Assembly: GCA_036271555.1 (NCBI GenBank) | Contig: DATBAK010000103.1 | Span: 1-64,000, forward strand | Direction of reading: 5' to 3' | Origin: Acidimicrobiia bacterium | Lineage (GTDB): Bacteria; Actinomycetota; Acidimicrobiia; IMCC26256; PALSA-610 | DNA: 64,000 nucleotides | Shown: piece by piece, positions 47,126 to 56,636 of the stretch | How positions within the stretch are numbered: position 1 is the first letter of the stretch | Layout of the letters: the number at the start of each line of letters is the position of its first letter | The notes under the pieces: generated by a model | The model's database searches: none | Told to the model about the DNA's origin: nothing | What the model saw: the letters and a program-made list of their open reading frames with translations, nothing else | Translations under genes and position numbers: made by a program

Positions 47126-48540
47126 GCGCGGTCGAGATCGCGGCCGCGGTCCGGTCGGGGGAGCGACGCGCGATCGACGTGCTCGAGGAGCACCTCGCGC
47201 GCATCGACGAACGCGAAGGTCAGATCCACGCCTTCAACACCGTGCTCGCCGACGACGCGCGGGCGGCCGCCGACGCGGTCGACGCCGCGGTCGCGGCGGG
47301 CGGTGATCCGGGGCCGCTCGCGGGCGTGCCGATCGCGCTGAAGGACAACCTCTGCACGCGCGGTGTTCCGACCACGTGCTCGTCGCGCATCCTCGAGCAC
47401 TGGAAGCCGCCCTACGACGCGACCGTGGTGTCGCGCCTGCGCGCCGCGGGCGCGCTCATCGTCGGCAAGACGAACCTCGACGAGTTCGCGATGGGTTCGT
47501 CGACGGAGAACTCGGCGTTCGGACCGACGCGCAACCCGCACGACCTCAGCCGCGTGCCCGGTGGCTCGTCCGGAGGTTCGGCGGCCGCGGTCGCGGCGGG
47601 GTTCGCGACGCTCGGTCTCGGGTCCGACACCGGCGGCTCGATCCGCCAACCCGCCTCGCTGTGCGGTGTCGTCGGCGCGAAGCCGACGTACGGCGCGGTG
47701 TCGCGATACGGGTTGGTGGCGTTCGCGTCGTCGCTCGACCAGATCGGCCCGTTCGCGACGACCGTCGAGGACGCCGCGCTGCTGCTCTCGACGATCGCGG
47801 GCCACGATCCCTGCGATTCCACGTCGATCGCGCGCCCGTTCCCCGATCTGCGGTCGGGCATCGACGGCGGCGTCGACGGATTGCGGGTGGGCATCGTCGA
47901 GGAGCTCACCGACGTCGAGGGCATCACCGACGAGGTGCGCGACGCGGTCGAGGCCGCGGGCCGCGCGCTCGAGAAGGACGGCGCGCGCGTCGACCGGGTG
48001 TCGCTGCCGTCGTCGGCGTACGCGCTGTCGGCCTATTACCTGATCGCGCCGGCGGAGGCGTCGTCGAACCTCGCGCGCTACGACGGCGTGCGGTACGGAC
48101 TGCGAGTCGACGCGCCCGACGTCGAGACGATGAACGCGTCGACGCGCGACGACGGCTTCGGTGCCGAGGTGAAGCGGCGCATCATGCTCGGCACCTACGC
48201 GCTGTCGGCCGGCTACTACGACGCGTACTACGGCCAAGCGCAGCGCGTTCGCACCCTCATCGTGCGCGACTTCGCCCGCGCGTACGAGCGGTTCGACGTG
48301 CTGCTCGCGCCGACGTCGCCGACCGTCGCGTTCGAGGTCGGCGCGCGCACCGCGGATCCGCTCGCGATGTACTTGAGCGACGTGTGCACGATCCCGTCGA
48401 ACCTGTCGGGTGATCCCGCGATCAGCGTGCCGTGGGGCGCGGTCGACGGTTTGCCGATCGGCGTGCAGGTGCTCGCACCCGCGTTGCAGGAGGCGCTGAT
48501 GTTCCGGGTCGCACGCGCGGTCGAGGCGGTGGCGCCGTGA
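47122..48540 (+). CDS. gatA: amidotransferase subunit A (amidase)
   Basis: 472 aa amidase-signature enzyme. Catalytic triad Lys in IALKDNLCT, cis-Ser in [14 protein letters not shown] and nucleophile Ser in [11 protein letters not shown]. It generates ammonia from glutamine and channels it to GatB to amidate misacylated tRNA. It overlaps gatC and gatB starts, so the three are translated together. Confidence 0.97.
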   Translation: MSAVEIAAAVRSGERRAIDVLEEHLARIDEREGQIHAFNTVLADDARAAADAVDAAVAAGGDPGPLAGVPIALKDNLCTRGVPTTCSSRILEHWKPPYDATVVSRLRAAGALIVGKTNLDEFAMGSSTENSAFGPTRNPHDLSRVPGGSSGGSAAAVAAGFATLGLGSDTGGSIRQPASLCGVVGAKPTYGAVSRYGLVAFASSLDQIGPFATTVEDAALLLSTIAGHDPCDSTSIARPFPDLRSGIDGGVDGLRVGIVEELTDVEGITDEVRDAVEAAGRALEKDGARVDRVSLPSSAYALSAYYLIAPAEASSNLARYDGVRYGLRVDAPDVETMNASTRDDGFGAEVKRRIMLGTYALSAGYYDAYYGQAQRVRTLIVRDFARAYERFDVLLAPTSPTVAFEVGARTADPLAMYLSDVCTIPSNLSGDPAISVPWGAVDGLPIGVQVLAPALQEALMFRVARAVEAVAP

Positions 48541-50045
48541 GTTCCGAGACCAACGTCCGGCACCCGGCCGAAGGCACCTCGAGCCCGAGCACAGCCTGGG
48601 AGCCCGTGATCGGGCTCGAGGTGCACGTCGAGCTCGCGACCGCGACGAAGCTGTTCTGCGGCTGTCGCAACGAGTTCGGCGCGCCGCCCAACACGCACGT
48701 GTGCCCGGTGTGCCTCGGGCTGCCCGGCGCGCTGCCGGTGCTGAACGAGAAGGCGGTCGAGCTCGCGTTGCGACTCGGCACCGCGCTGCAGTTCACGATG
48801 CCGGAGCAGTCAATCTTCCACCGGAAGAACTACTTCTATCCGGACATGCCGAAGAACTTCCAGACGTCGCAGTACGACGAGCCGATCTGTCTCCAAGGTG
48901 TGATCGACGTCGACGGCACGACGGTACGGATCACGCGCGCGCACCTCGAAGAGGACACCGGGAAGTCGCTGCACGTCGGTGGCGGCGGGCGCATCCACGA
49001 CGCCGACCACTCGCTGGTCGACTACAACCGCGCCGGCGTGCCGCTGCTCGAGATCGTGTCGGAGCCCGACATCTTCTCGGCGGAGCAGGCGCGCGCGTAC
49101 GTCACGGAGCTGCGCGCCACGCTGCTCGCGCTCGGTGTGTCGGACGTGAAGATGGAAGAGGGCTCGATGCGCGTCGACGCGAACGTCTCCATCCGCCGCA
49201 CGGGCACGTCGGAGCTCGGGACGCGCACCGAGATCAAGAACATGAACTCGATCCGATCGGTGCAGCGCGCGATCGAGTACGAGATCACGCGCCAGATCGA
49301 AGTGCTCGAAGACGGTGGTCGGGTCGTGCAGGAGACCCGGCACTGGAACGAGGTCGACAGTCGCACGCACTCGATGCGGTCGAAGGAAGAGGCGTACGAC
49401 TACCGCTACTTCCCCGAACCCGACCTCGTGCCGGTCGCACCGAGCGTCGAGCTGCGCGAGCGGGTGCGAGCGGCGCTGCCCGAGCTGCCGGGCGCGGCGC
49501 GCGCACGACTGGTCGCCGACTGGGGCATCTCGGAGCACGACGCGCGTGTGGTGCTCGACGTGCCGGGACTCGCTCGTTTCGTGCAGGCGACGGTCGGCGC
49601 GTTGAAGGCGGGCACGCCCCGTGACGTCGTCAACTGGGCGACCGGCGAGGTGCTCGCGCACGTGAACGAGGCGGGCGTCGCGGTCGATGAGCTCACGTTG
49701 GCGCCCGACGCGCTCGCGGAGCTGGTCGCACTGGTCGCGGGTGGGACGATCAACCGCAACCAGGCGAAGGAAGTGCTCGCGGAGGCGTTGCGCGCCGGTT
49801 CACGGCCGGCCGCGATCGTCGAGGCACGCGGGCTCGCGCAGGAGAGCGACACCGACGCGCTCGGCGCGTCGATCGACGCGGTGCTTGCCGCGCACCCCGA
49901 CGTCGTCGCGGACTACCGCGCCGGCGACGACGGCGTGAAGAAGAAGAAGCGCGGCTTCCTCATGGGCGAGATGCAGAAGGCGCTGAAGGGCCGCGCGAAC
50001 GGCCCGGTGCTCGCGCAGCTGCTCGACGAGCGGCTCAACGCCTGA
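48537..50045 (+). CDS. gatB: amidotransferase subunit B (tRNA-binding)
   Basis: 502 aa from GTG 48537 in a GTGA overlap with gatA; longer in-frame ORFs upstream are shadows. [10 protein letters not shown], zinc cysteines CGCR and CPVCLG, the [19 protein letters not shown] segment, and the C-terminal YqeY-like helical tail ([16 protein letters not shown] onwards) are all present. It activates the carboxyl of misacylated tRNA with ATP. Confidence 0.97.
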   Translation: MSSETNVRHPAEGTSSPSTAWEPVIGLEVHVELATATKLFCGCRNEFGAPPNTHVCPVCLGLPGALPVLNEKAVELALRLGTALQFTMPEQSIFHRKNYFYPDMPKNFQTSQYDEPICLQGVIDVDGTTVRITRAHLEEDTGKSLHVGGGGRIHDADHSLVDYNRAGVPLLEIVSEPDIFSAEQARAYVTELRATLLALGVSDVKMEEGSMRVDANVSIRRTGTSELGTRTEIKNMNSIRSVQRAIEYEITRQIEVLEDGGRVVQETRHWNEVDSRTHSMRSKEEAYDYRYFPEPDLVPVAPSVELRERVRAALPELPGAARARLVADWGISEHDARVVLDVPGLARFVQATVGALKAGTPRDVVNWATGEVLAHVNEAGVAVDELTLAPDALAELVALVAGGTINRNQAKEVLAEALRAGSRPAAIVEARGLAQESDTDALGASIDAVLAAHPDVVADYRAGDDGVKKKKRGFLMGEMQKALKGRANGPVLAQLLDERLNA

Positions 50046-50109
50046 GTCGCTGACCCACGCGGCGCGGTTCCGTCGTTCCAGATCGCGGCGCTGCTCGACG
50101 AGCGCGAAC

Positions 50110-50139
50110 GAACCCGCCACCGTCCTTGGTAGCGGGTTC
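50110..50139. terminator. hairpin downstream of gatB
   Basis: GAACCCGCCACC-GTCCTT-GGTAGCGGGTTC: 12-bp stem with one mismatch and a 6-nt loop, 65 nt after the gatB stop. No U-tract. The rest of the 170-nt gap shows nothing else. Confidence 0.6.
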
Positions 50140-50216
50140 GCAAGCTGGGCTCGACCGTGAACAACCCGGGGGGTGCCTCGCGGCTGTTCTCGGTTGTTGC
50201 CGTCTGGCGCGTCGCG

Positions 50217-50543
50217 TCAGCAATCCACCGGTTCCGGCGCGGTTGCGGCGAGCAGGTGCGTCAGCCCGGTCACTTCGATGACGCGGTGAACGATCGACGG
50301 GGCGTTCGTCAGGACGAACGTGCCACCCTGTTCGGTCGCGACGTTGTGGCAACGGACGAACATGCTGAGCCCGGCTGACGTGCAGAACGTCACCGCGCCG
50401 AGATCGACGACGACCCGCCGCCACAGTTTCGACGCGGTCAGGATCGTCGATTCGATGTCGCCGCAACTCAACTCGTCGAGATCGCCACTGAGGCCGATCG
50501 ACACCGAAGAGTCGTCGCGCTCCCGTACGAGCACCTCGTCCAT
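50217..50543 (-). CDS. STAS-domain anti-anti-sigma factor
   Basis: 108 aa from ATG 50543 with GGAG 8 nt upstream. VSIGLSGDLDELSCGDIEST, then VVVDLGAVTFCTSAGLSMF with the phosphorylatable Ser in TSAG, and a C-terminal ITGL-type helix (VIEVTGLTHLLAA). Such proteins sequester anti-sigma kinases when unphosphorylated. It is divergent from the GAF-ANTAR regulator. Confidence 0.88.
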   Translation of the reverse strand: MDEVLVRERDDSSVSIGLSGDLDELSCGDIESTILTASKLWRRVVVDLGAVTFCTSAGLSMFVRCHNVATEQGGTFVLTNAPSIVHRVIEVTGLTHLLAATAPEPVDC

Positions 50544-50884
50544 GCGCTCAGCTCCACTCTCGAGCAGAGCCACGCTGCAGGACCCTGCAGACACTCTGCC
50601 GCCGAACCCGACCGGATACAAGAGACCAGCCGCGTTTATGTCCTCGCGCGCGGGGGAACGCCTCCGGGCCAGCGTGTCGTCACGTCGCCGGCACACCGAT
50701 TCGAACTGAGTCACTGCCGCCGATCGCGGCTTCGGTTCCGGAGCCGGTAACCTCGCGTGGTCGGTTGAGACAACAGCCGCTGCGAGCGATCCGATCTGGG
50801 CTCCGGGTTCGGCGCCGAGCGGCTGACGACGTCTCTCGACTGCACGAGCGTGAATCGTCCGGACGGCTGAAGGACGGTTGCCGC
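50544..50884. other. divergent intergenic region, STAS / GAF-ANTAR
   Basis: 340 nt without a convincing gene. Palindrome CTGCAGG-AC-CCTGCAG at 50575-50590, about 30 nt before the STAS start, is an operator candidate. TAACCT (50749-50754) may be a -10 for the ANTAR gene. Nothing else stands out. Confidence 0.5.
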
Positions 50885-51985
50885 GTGGACGACGAAGCGC
50901 CGCGGACAGAGCGGGAATGGGCGGCCGACAAGCGCGAGTTCGTCGCCGACCGGCGCGACCACCTTGCTGACGCGCGCGACGACGCTGCGGACGCGCGTGA
51001 TGTCGTCGCCGACGCGCGTCAGCGAAGTGCGGACGACCGCGAACGCGAGCTCGAGGAATGGGAAGGCCGTCTCGCGACCTGCGAACGCGACGAGGGCGGC
51101 GCTCCGCCCGCGCGATCGGCAAACGACGGCGCCGCCGTCGCGCATGAACGCGAGCGGGCGATCCAGGCTCGTGTCGAGGCGGACGAGCGGCGGTCGGAGG
51201 CGCAGGACGCGCGCACACTCACCACCGAGGAGCGACACGAAGCGACGAAGCGACGGCAGGCCGACGCGCCGCCGACGGGGCTCGCACTGGCGTTCGCCGA
51301 GATCGCGCAGCACCTCTACCAGTCGCAGGACGTCGACGCGGTCCTGAGCACCATCGCACGCGCCGCGGTCGCCACGATCACGGGCTGCGACATGGCCTCG
51401 ATCAGCGTCCCCGACGGCCCGACGTTCCGCACGCTGGCGTCGACGGATGCGGCGGCGACCGACGTCGACACGGCGCAGTACGCGGCCGGTGAAGGTCCCT
51501 GCCTCGACGCGACGGAGGAGCCCGCCGTGTATGCGCCCGAGTTCCCCGACCCGAGGTGGCCGAGGCTTGCATCGGATCCCAACCGGTTCGGCGTGCAGTC
51601 CGTCGCGTCGTTCCGTGTCGCTTCGTCGAACCGTCCGAACACCGAACGATTCGTGGGATCGCTCAACGCGTACTCGAGCGACGACCATGCGTTCGAGCAG
51701 CAAGCACAGGAGATCGGCTTGATCCTCGCGGCGCACGCATCCACCGGCGTGAGCGCGGTGCGCGACCGGGTCTCGCTCGAGGAGCAAGCCGTGCAGCTCC
51801 ACCAGGCGCTCGAGACTCGGGACGTCATCGGTCAGGCGACCGGCATCCTCATGGAACGACTCCGCGTGACGCCCGAAGAGGCCTTCGAGATCCTCCGGCG
51901 CGCGTCGCAGAATCTCAATGTGAAGCTGCGACTCATCGCCGAGTCACTCACCGAGACGGGTCAGCTCGCGCAGCGACCCGACTGA
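50885..51985 (+). CDS. GAF and ANTAR domain RNA-binding transcription antiterminator
   Basis: 366 aa from GTG 50885; an in-frame TTG at 50765 would add 40 Arg-rich residues. The first 110 residues are extremely charged with DR/AD repeats (ADRRDHLADARDDAADARDV), likely a long coiled or intrinsically extended segment. A GAF domain follows at about 135-275. The C-terminal ANTAR domain is RDVIGQATGILMERLRVTPE, then EAFEILRRASQNLNVKLRL. ANTAR binds paired RNA hairpins to prevent termination. It is next to the STAS gene, so both may answer stress or redox signals. Confidence 0.85.
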   Translation: MDDEAPRTEREWAADKREFVADRRDHLADARDDAADARDVVADARQRSADDRERELEEWEGRLATCERDEGGAPPARSANDGAAVAHERERAIQARVEADERRSEAQDARTLTTEERHEATKRRQADAPPTGLALAFAEIAQHLYQSQDVDAVLSTIARAAVATITGCDMASISVPDGPTFRTLASTDAAATDVDTAQYAAGEGPCLDATEEPAVYAPEFPDPRWPRLASDPNRFGVQSVASFRVASSNRPNTERFVGSLNAYSSDDHAFEQQAQEIGLILAAHASTGVSAVRDRVSLEEQAVQLHQALETRDVIGQATGILMERLRVTPEEAFEILRRASQNLNVKLRLIAESLTETGQLAQRPD

Positions 51986-52000
51986 CAACGTCGGACCGGC

Positions 52001-52024
52001 GCCGCGCAATGTGACTCGCGCGGC
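52001..52024. terminator. hairpin after the ANTAR gene
   Basis: GCCGCGC, 10-nt loop, GCGCGGC. It lies 16 nt after the ANTAR gene stop and directly before ATG 52025, arguing that translation of the next gene begins further on (GTG 52058). Confidence 0.45.
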
Positions 52025-52057
52025 ATGCCCGGCGGCGCGGTGGGGAAGGCTCTCGGC

Positions 52058-53155
52058 GTGGGAAGCGCGCTCCGGCGGCTCGGTGTGACTCTGTGCGTCG
52101 TGGGCGTCGCGCTGGTGGCGTCACCGTCGGCGGGCCGCGCGTCGCAGCCGACCCGTTCGTTGCGTCCTCGCATCGGCGCGTTCCCGAGTGCTCTCGACGC
52201 GTGGGTGGCGACGTCGCAGCGGGTCGCGCGGACGGCGAACGCCGGACGCACGTGGCGCGACGTCACGCCGGCCCGGCCGGGCATCGTCAGCGGGCTCTTC
52301 GCGCTCGATGGGTCGCACGCGTGGGTCGGGATGAACCGCGGCGACTGCGCGGGCGTCGTCTGGCGAACGCGCGATGCCGGCCGGCACTGGACGTCGACAC
52401 GAATACCGGCCCGAGCGTGTGACACGCAGCACCTCTTCTTCCTCGACGCGCGCGTCGGGTGGGACGAGGTGAGCGCGGGCGCGGCCGCGGGTTCGGAAGC
52501 CGTCAGCATCGTCGCGACGGTCGACGGCGGCGCGCACTGGCGCCTCGTGTCGTCCACCGGATCGCTCGACGGCCGCGTGCCTCCGACCCCGCACGCGCTC
52601 GACCGCGGCTGCGACAAGACCGGCATCGTCTTCAGTGGACGGGACCGCGGTTTCGCGACGTTCGCGTGTGCGGGAGGCGAACCGGAGCTCGGGACGACCG
52701 GCGACGGCGGCCGCACGTGGGCGACGCAGTCGCTGCCGAAGCCGCGGGGTTGTGACGACGGGTGCTTTTTCGAGGCGGCTCCGCCGACAGTGGTGCACGG
52801 TGTCGCGGTCGCAGCGACGTTCACCGACGCGGATGCGCAGGGACCGACGACCGTGTTCGCCGCGAATCGCGTCGGCACATGGCAACGACTCGCGGCGCAC
52901 CGAGGTGCCGCGCAAGCCGTCGCGATACCGGACCTCGACTCATGGTGGATCGCGATCGGCGATCACCTGCTCGTGACGAACGACGGCGGCGCGCACTGGC
53001 GTCGCGAGCGTCCGCGGCTTCCGGCGGAGATCGACCGTCTCGTCGCGGTGAACGCACACACGGCTTGGGCGATCGACGGCCTCGGGACCACGCCCGGTCT
53101 CGCGCGTACCGTCGACGGCGGACGAACGTGGACGCCAATCGAGGTCGCGATCTGA
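52058..53155 (+). CDS. secreted BNR/YCF48-like beta-propeller protein
   Basis: 365 aa from GTG 52058, with GGGGAAGG 8 nt upstream; ATG 52025 sits against a hairpin. Signal peptide VTLCVVGVALVASPSAGRA. Several BNR/Asp-box-like blades recur: RTANAGRTWRDV, RTRDAGRHWTS, ATVDGGAHWRLV, GTTGDGGRTWAT, VTNDGGAHWRRE and RTVDGGRTWTP. This resembles sortilin/photosystem assembly-type propellers. Function outside the cell is unknown. Cysteine pairs CDD.C may be disulfides. Confidence 0.82.
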   Translation: MGSALRRLGVTLCVVGVALVASPSAGRASQPTRSLRPRIGAFPSALDAWVATSQRVARTANAGRTWRDVTPARPGIVSGLFALDGSHAWVGMNRGDCAGVVWRTRDAGRHWTSTRIPARACDTQHLFFLDARVGWDEVSAGAAAGSEAVSIVATVDGGAHWRLVSSTGSLDGRVPPTPHALDRGCDKTGIVFSGRDRGFATFACAGGEPELGTTGDGGRTWATQSLPKPRGCDDGCFFEAAPPTVVHGVAVAATFTDADAQGPTTVFAANRVGTWQRLAAHRGAAQAVAIPDLDSWWIAIGDHLLVTNDGGAHWRRERPRLPAEIDRLVAVNAHTAWAIDGLGTTPGLARTVDGGRTWTPIEVAI

Positions 53156-53168
53156 ACGCCGAGTGCGC

Positions 53169-53468
53169 CTAGGTCTGGAGGCGCGCGAGCCAGCTGTCGC
53201 GCAGGCGCCGCCACCGTTCGGCGAAGCTCACGGACGCGCGTGGCGCGACGATCACGCCCGGTTCCGCGGCTGCGCCGAGGGACGCCATCAGGAACGCGCC
53301 GAGCCGCGCGATCGCGGGCGGGTCGAGGTGAACCGTGCCGACGCAGCGGGCGTCGTCCCACACGCCGAGCACGACCTCGCGGTCGTCGGCATGCCACGAC
53401 GCCCGCAGCGCGTGGCCACGGGCGTCGACGAGCAGCTCGGGCGGGGTCCGGCGTACGGGTTCGTCCAT
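53169..53468 (-). CDS. 99-aa hypothetical protein
   Basis: ATG 53468. The first half looks like a short beta-sheet element (LLVDARGHALRASWHADDRE, VVLGVWDDARCVGTVHLDPP); the second half is a helix with a basic end (FAERWRRLRDSWLARLQ). No family recognised. It converges with the BNR gene, 13 nt away. Confidence 0.5.
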   Translation of the reverse strand: MDEPVRRTPPELLVDARGHALRASWHADDREVVLGVWDDARCVGTVHLDPPAIARLGAFLMASLGAAAEPGVIVAPRASVSFAERWRRLRDSWLARLQT

Positions 53469-53539
53469 GGCGACATTGTGAGCCGTCGGTTCGGGCGCGA
53501 CAAGCGGCGGCGGGTGATGCCGGGTCTGGGCTGGTTCCG

Positions 53540-54763
53540 TCAACAGGCGGGTTGCTGCACGGTGAACGTGGCGCCCTTGAGGCGACACGCGTACGCCAGT
53601 GTGCGGCTGCCCTTCGGCTTGAGGTCGAACGCGGTGGCGTGAAGGGCCGCGACGGACTGATTCGCCGGATTCGCCTCCGTCGTCGCGTAGCCGGCGGTCA
53701 ACTTCCAGGGCGCGAAGCTCGCGAGTCCACGCCCGTCGACCTTCTCGGTGATCCACTCGGCGTTGGTGTTGATGCACGGTTGACTGTCGACGTTGAGGCA
53801 GGTCTCGTGAACGGTTCCGCTCTTCGTCTTGTCGCCTGACGTCACCGTGAGCGTGAGGGCGTACGGGTTCTGTTTCGCGTTCCCGTCGTAGGTGACGGTC
53901 GCGGTGATCGTGCTGCCCGGCGTTGGTTCGAGCGCCGAATATCCGCTGCCCGTATAGATGGGGAGATTGGGAAACATCTCGTACCAGGCTCGATACGTCG
54001 GACCGATGTACGTGTCGGTGCCGCTGTTCCACAGGCAGGTGACTTCGACGCCGGTCTGCTCGACTGTGTGAGATCCGTCGTTTTCGAGGCCGTCGAGCCC
54101 CACCCAGAAGTCGACCTCTTGATCGCCGAGGTTCGTGGTCGGGCACGTCACCGTCGGTTGTACCCACCGGCCGGTGACGCTCGTGAAGCCGCAATCGGTT
54201 CCCGGGGGGTTCGTCCGCGCGACATAGCCGGTCCATTGCGGCGTCGTCGCCGAGGCGCTGAGTTTCGGGCTCGCCGGCGCGGCCGGGCACATCAGCGTGA
54301 ACTCGAGTCGACCGGTTGCGACGAAGCACGAACCCGCCGTCGTCTTGCCCGTGATCTTGACGACGAACAGCTTCGGGACATCCGCGTAGGTGTGCCTGAG
54401 CGTCGCCAGCGTCGAGCCGTCGGCGCCGCCCACATACGGCTGGGTGTCCTTGTCGCCGTCACCCCAGGCAACCGTGTTTCGGAACCGGCAACTGGTCGTG
54501 TCGCCCGTGCTCACGATGACGATCGAGACGGCGGGGTTCGAGCTCGCGCATTGAACGGCGTAGAAGCACTGCTTCGGCTTCGCGCGGGGGCGGTCGGCTC
54601 GGTTCGAACGGACGAGCGGTTCGAGCGCCGACGCCGGTCGCCGACCGGGCGAGGCGTATGCCGTCCCCGAGAGTGACCAGCCGCCGGCCGTCACGGACAT
54701 CGCGAGCACGATCGCTGCGACAACGGTTCCGGCGCGGTGACCCGCACTTGTGCCCACACCCAT
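53540..54763 (-). CDS. secreted G1-family (eqolisin-like) glutamic peptidase with PKD-like domain
   Basis: 407 aa from ATG 54763; GGGGG about 8 nt upstream. Signal peptide ending near TAYAS. A PKD-like domain (about 65-140, VAWGDGD ... LRHTYADVPKLFVVKI) precedes the peptidase G1 domain (about 155-407): WTGYV, VTGRWVQPTV, DFWVGLDG, VEQTGVEVTC and AWYEMFPN, which hold the candidate catalytic Gln and Glu. Six or more Cys suggest disulfides. These acid proteases are better known from fungi; bacterial members are secreted. Confidence 0.8.
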   Translation of the reverse strand: MGVGTSAGHRAGTVVAAIVLAMSVTAGGWSLSGTAYASPGRRPASALEPLVRSNRADRPRAKPKQCFYAVQCASSNPAVSIVIVSTGDTTSCRFRNTVAWGDGDKDTQPYVGGADGSTLATLRHTYADVPKLFVVKITGKTTAGSCFVATGRLEFTLMCPAAPASPKLSASATTPQWTGYVARTNPPGTDCGFTSVTGRWVQPTVTCPTTNLGDQEVDFWVGLDGLENDGSHTVEQTGVEVTCLWNSGTDTYIGPTYRAWYEMFPNLPIYTGSGYSALEPTPGSTITATVTYDGNAKQNPYALTLTVTSGDKTKSGTVHETCLNVDSQPCINTNAEWITEKVDGRGLASFAPWKLTAGYATTEANPANQSVAALHATAFDLKPKGSRTLAYACRLKGATFTVQQPAC

Positions 54764-54850
54764 GGTCACGCCCCCACGTTGCACCGGCTCGTCGTACCCG
54801 AGGCCAGAAACTACGACATCGGGCGCGACGCCACGAGTGACTCGCCGCGG

Positions 54851-55864
54851 TCAGGAAGCGCGGAAGCCGGCGAGCACCCTCGTCCACGTGTCGGGCGGGG
54901 CCGAGTACGGCGCGTTGAAGGCGATGCGGTCGATGAGGTCGCCGTAGCGGCCAAGGACCTGCGGCGCGATCTCGTCGGGCCGTCCGGAGACGGTGAGCGC
55001 GGCGACGACCTCGTCGGGCATCGCCGCGGCCATCGCCGCCCAATCGCCCTCGCGCGATCGTCGGTGCAGCTCCGTCTGCAGGTCACCCCAGCCGTGCGCG
55101 TCGAGCACGGGGCGATAGGCGGGCGTCGAGCCGTAGAACGCGAGCTGGGCACGCGTCGCGAACCGCGCGGCCGCGAGCTCGTCGTCGGTCTCGCCGGTCG
55201 CGATCATCACCGGGAACGAAACCTCGAACCCGTCGCGCGTGCGACCGGCGCGCGCGAGACCGCGCTCCAATGCCGGCAGCGTCGTCGTGCGGAGGTAGTG
55301 CGCGCTGCTGAACGGGTGCACGATGAAGCCGTCGCCGACCTCGCCCGCGACCTCGGTCATCCGCGCGCCGACACCGGCGAGCACGATGCGCGGCGGGCCG
55401 AACGGGTTCGGGCCGGGGTCGAAGAACGGCGTCATCAACGTGTGGCGGTAGAAGTCGCCGCGAAAGTCGAGCGGCGCGCGGTCGTTCCACGCCGCCCAGA
55501 TCGCGCGCATCGCGAGCGCGAACTCGCGCAGGCGCGGTGCCGGGTGCGACCACTCCATGGAGAACCGCTTCTCGATGTGCGGCTTGATCTGCGTGCCGAG
55601 TCCGAGCACGAACCGGCCGCCCGACACGAGCTGGAGGTCGTTCGCGGTGGTCGCGAGGGTCATCGGGTTGCGCGCGAACGCGACCGCGATCGCGGTCGTC
55701 AACTCGAGCCGCTCGCTGTGCTCGGCCGCGAGCATGAGTGGCAGGAACGGATCGCGCGGGCCCTCGAACGTGAAGACGCCGTCGTACCCGGCGGCCTCCG
55801 CGCGGCGGGTCGCGTCCGGTACTTCGGCGAGCCGCGGCGCGACGAGTGGTGCATCGACCTTCAT
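54851..55864 (-). CDS. LLM-class F420-dependent oxidoreductase
   Basis: 337 aa from ATG 55864 (ATG 55873 adds three residues). Luciferase-like TIM barrel: GYDGVFTFEGPRDPF, AIAVAFARNPMTLATTANDL, SGGRFVLGLGTQIKPHIE and VGDGFIVHPFSS. The KVDAPLV start and length match the actinobacterial F420-dependent group annotated TIGR03617 (from memory). Substrate unknown. It is divergent from a methyltransferase gene with 48 nt between. Confidence 0.85.
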   Translation of the reverse strand: MKVDAPLVAPRLAEVPDATRRAEAAGYDGVFTFEGPRDPFLPLMLAAEHSERLELTTAIAVAFARNPMTLATTANDLQLVSGGRFVLGLGTQIKPHIEKRFSMEWSHPAPRLREFALAMRAIWAAWNDRAPLDFRGDFYRHTLMTPFFDPGPNPFGPPRIVLAGVGARMTEVAGEVGDGFIVHPFSSAHYLRTTTLPALERGLARAGRTRDGFEVSFPVMIATGETDDELAAARFATRAQLAFYGSTPAYRPVLDAHGWGDLQTELHRRSREGDWAAMAAAMPDEVVAALTVSGRPDEIAPQVLGRYGDLIDRIAFNAPYSAPPDTWTRVLAGFRAS

Positions 55865-55912
55865 GTTCGTCATCGTGAAATCACTGGCGGCACTCGCAAC
55901 CGGTCTGATCGG

Positions 55913-56632
55913 ATGGCACGGATGGAAGCGTACGGACCCGAGACGTACGGCGCGCACATCGCCGACCTCTACGACGAGCGCTACGCGTCACGTGATCCCG
56001 CCCGCGAGGTCGAGCGGCTGGCGGCGCTCGCCGGCGCCGGACCGGTGCTCGAGCTGGGCGTCGGAACCGGTCGCGTCGCGATCCCGCTCGCGCAACATCT
56101 CGCGCCACGATCCGTCGCGGTGCACGGGATCGACGCGTCGGAGCCGATGGTCGCGCAGCTTCGGGCCCGCGACGGCGGTCATCTCGTCACGGTCGCGATG
56201 GGCGACATGCGCGCGGTCGACGCGCCGGCGGAGCAGTACGCGCTCGTCTACGTCGTCTTCAACACGTTCTACGCGCTGCTCGACCAGGACGCGCAGGTCG
56301 ACTGCTTCGCCAACGTCGCGGCGCGCCTCGCGCCGGGCGGACGATTCCTCATCGAGGCGTTCGTACCCGACCTCGATCCGCAGTTGCCCGCCGACGACGA
56401 GTTCGTCGTGGACCCCGTCATGCAGCGCGTCGAGGGTCACCATGTGCACCGCGACGAGTCCGGTACGCGCGTGCTCCCACTCGTGCTGCGCTACGCGTGG
56501 CCGAGTGAGCTCGATCTCATGGGCCGGATGGCCGGCCTCACGCTCGAGTCGCGCGCGGGCGGGTTCGAGGGTGAGCCGTTCACGCGCGACTCGATGTCGC
56601 ACGTGAGCGTGTGGGTCAAGCCTGCGGCTTGA
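55913..56632 (+). CDS. class I SAM-dependent methyltransferase
   Basis: 239 aa from ATG 55913. ADLYDERYASRD, motif I VLELGVGTGRVAIPLAQ, acidic IDASEPM, VFNTFYALLDQD and a late LAPGGRFLIEAF are the normal order. Substrate unknown. Its last codons (WVKPAA) lie in an inverted repeat shared with the convergent epimerase gene, whose product ends WVKPQA. Confidence 0.82.
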   Translation: MARMEAYGPETYGAHIADLYDERYASRDPAREVERLAALAGAGPVLELGVGTGRVAIPLAQHLAPRSVAVHGIDASEPMVAQLRARDGGHLVTVAMGDMRAVDAPAEQYALVYVVFNTFYALLDQDAQVDCFANVAARLAPGGRFLIEAFVPDLDPQLPADDEFVVDPVMQRVEGHHVHRDESGTRVLPLVLRYAWPSELDLMGRMAGLTLESRAGGFEGEPFTRDSMSHVSVWVKPAA

Positions 56633-56636
56633 CCCA
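56612..56636. terminator. bidirectional hairpin in overlapping stop codons
   Basis: TGGGTCAAGCC-TGC-GGCTTGACCCA: a perfect 11-bp stem. Both convergent genes terminate inside it (plus TGA 56630-56632, minus TGA 56618-56616), so both proteins end in WVKPxA. Confidence 0.75.

Noticed and set aside
50765-50884. Upstream TTG start for the ANTAR protein
   Set aside because: Adds 40 Arg-rich residues without family support; a TAACCT box nearby leaves some doubt.
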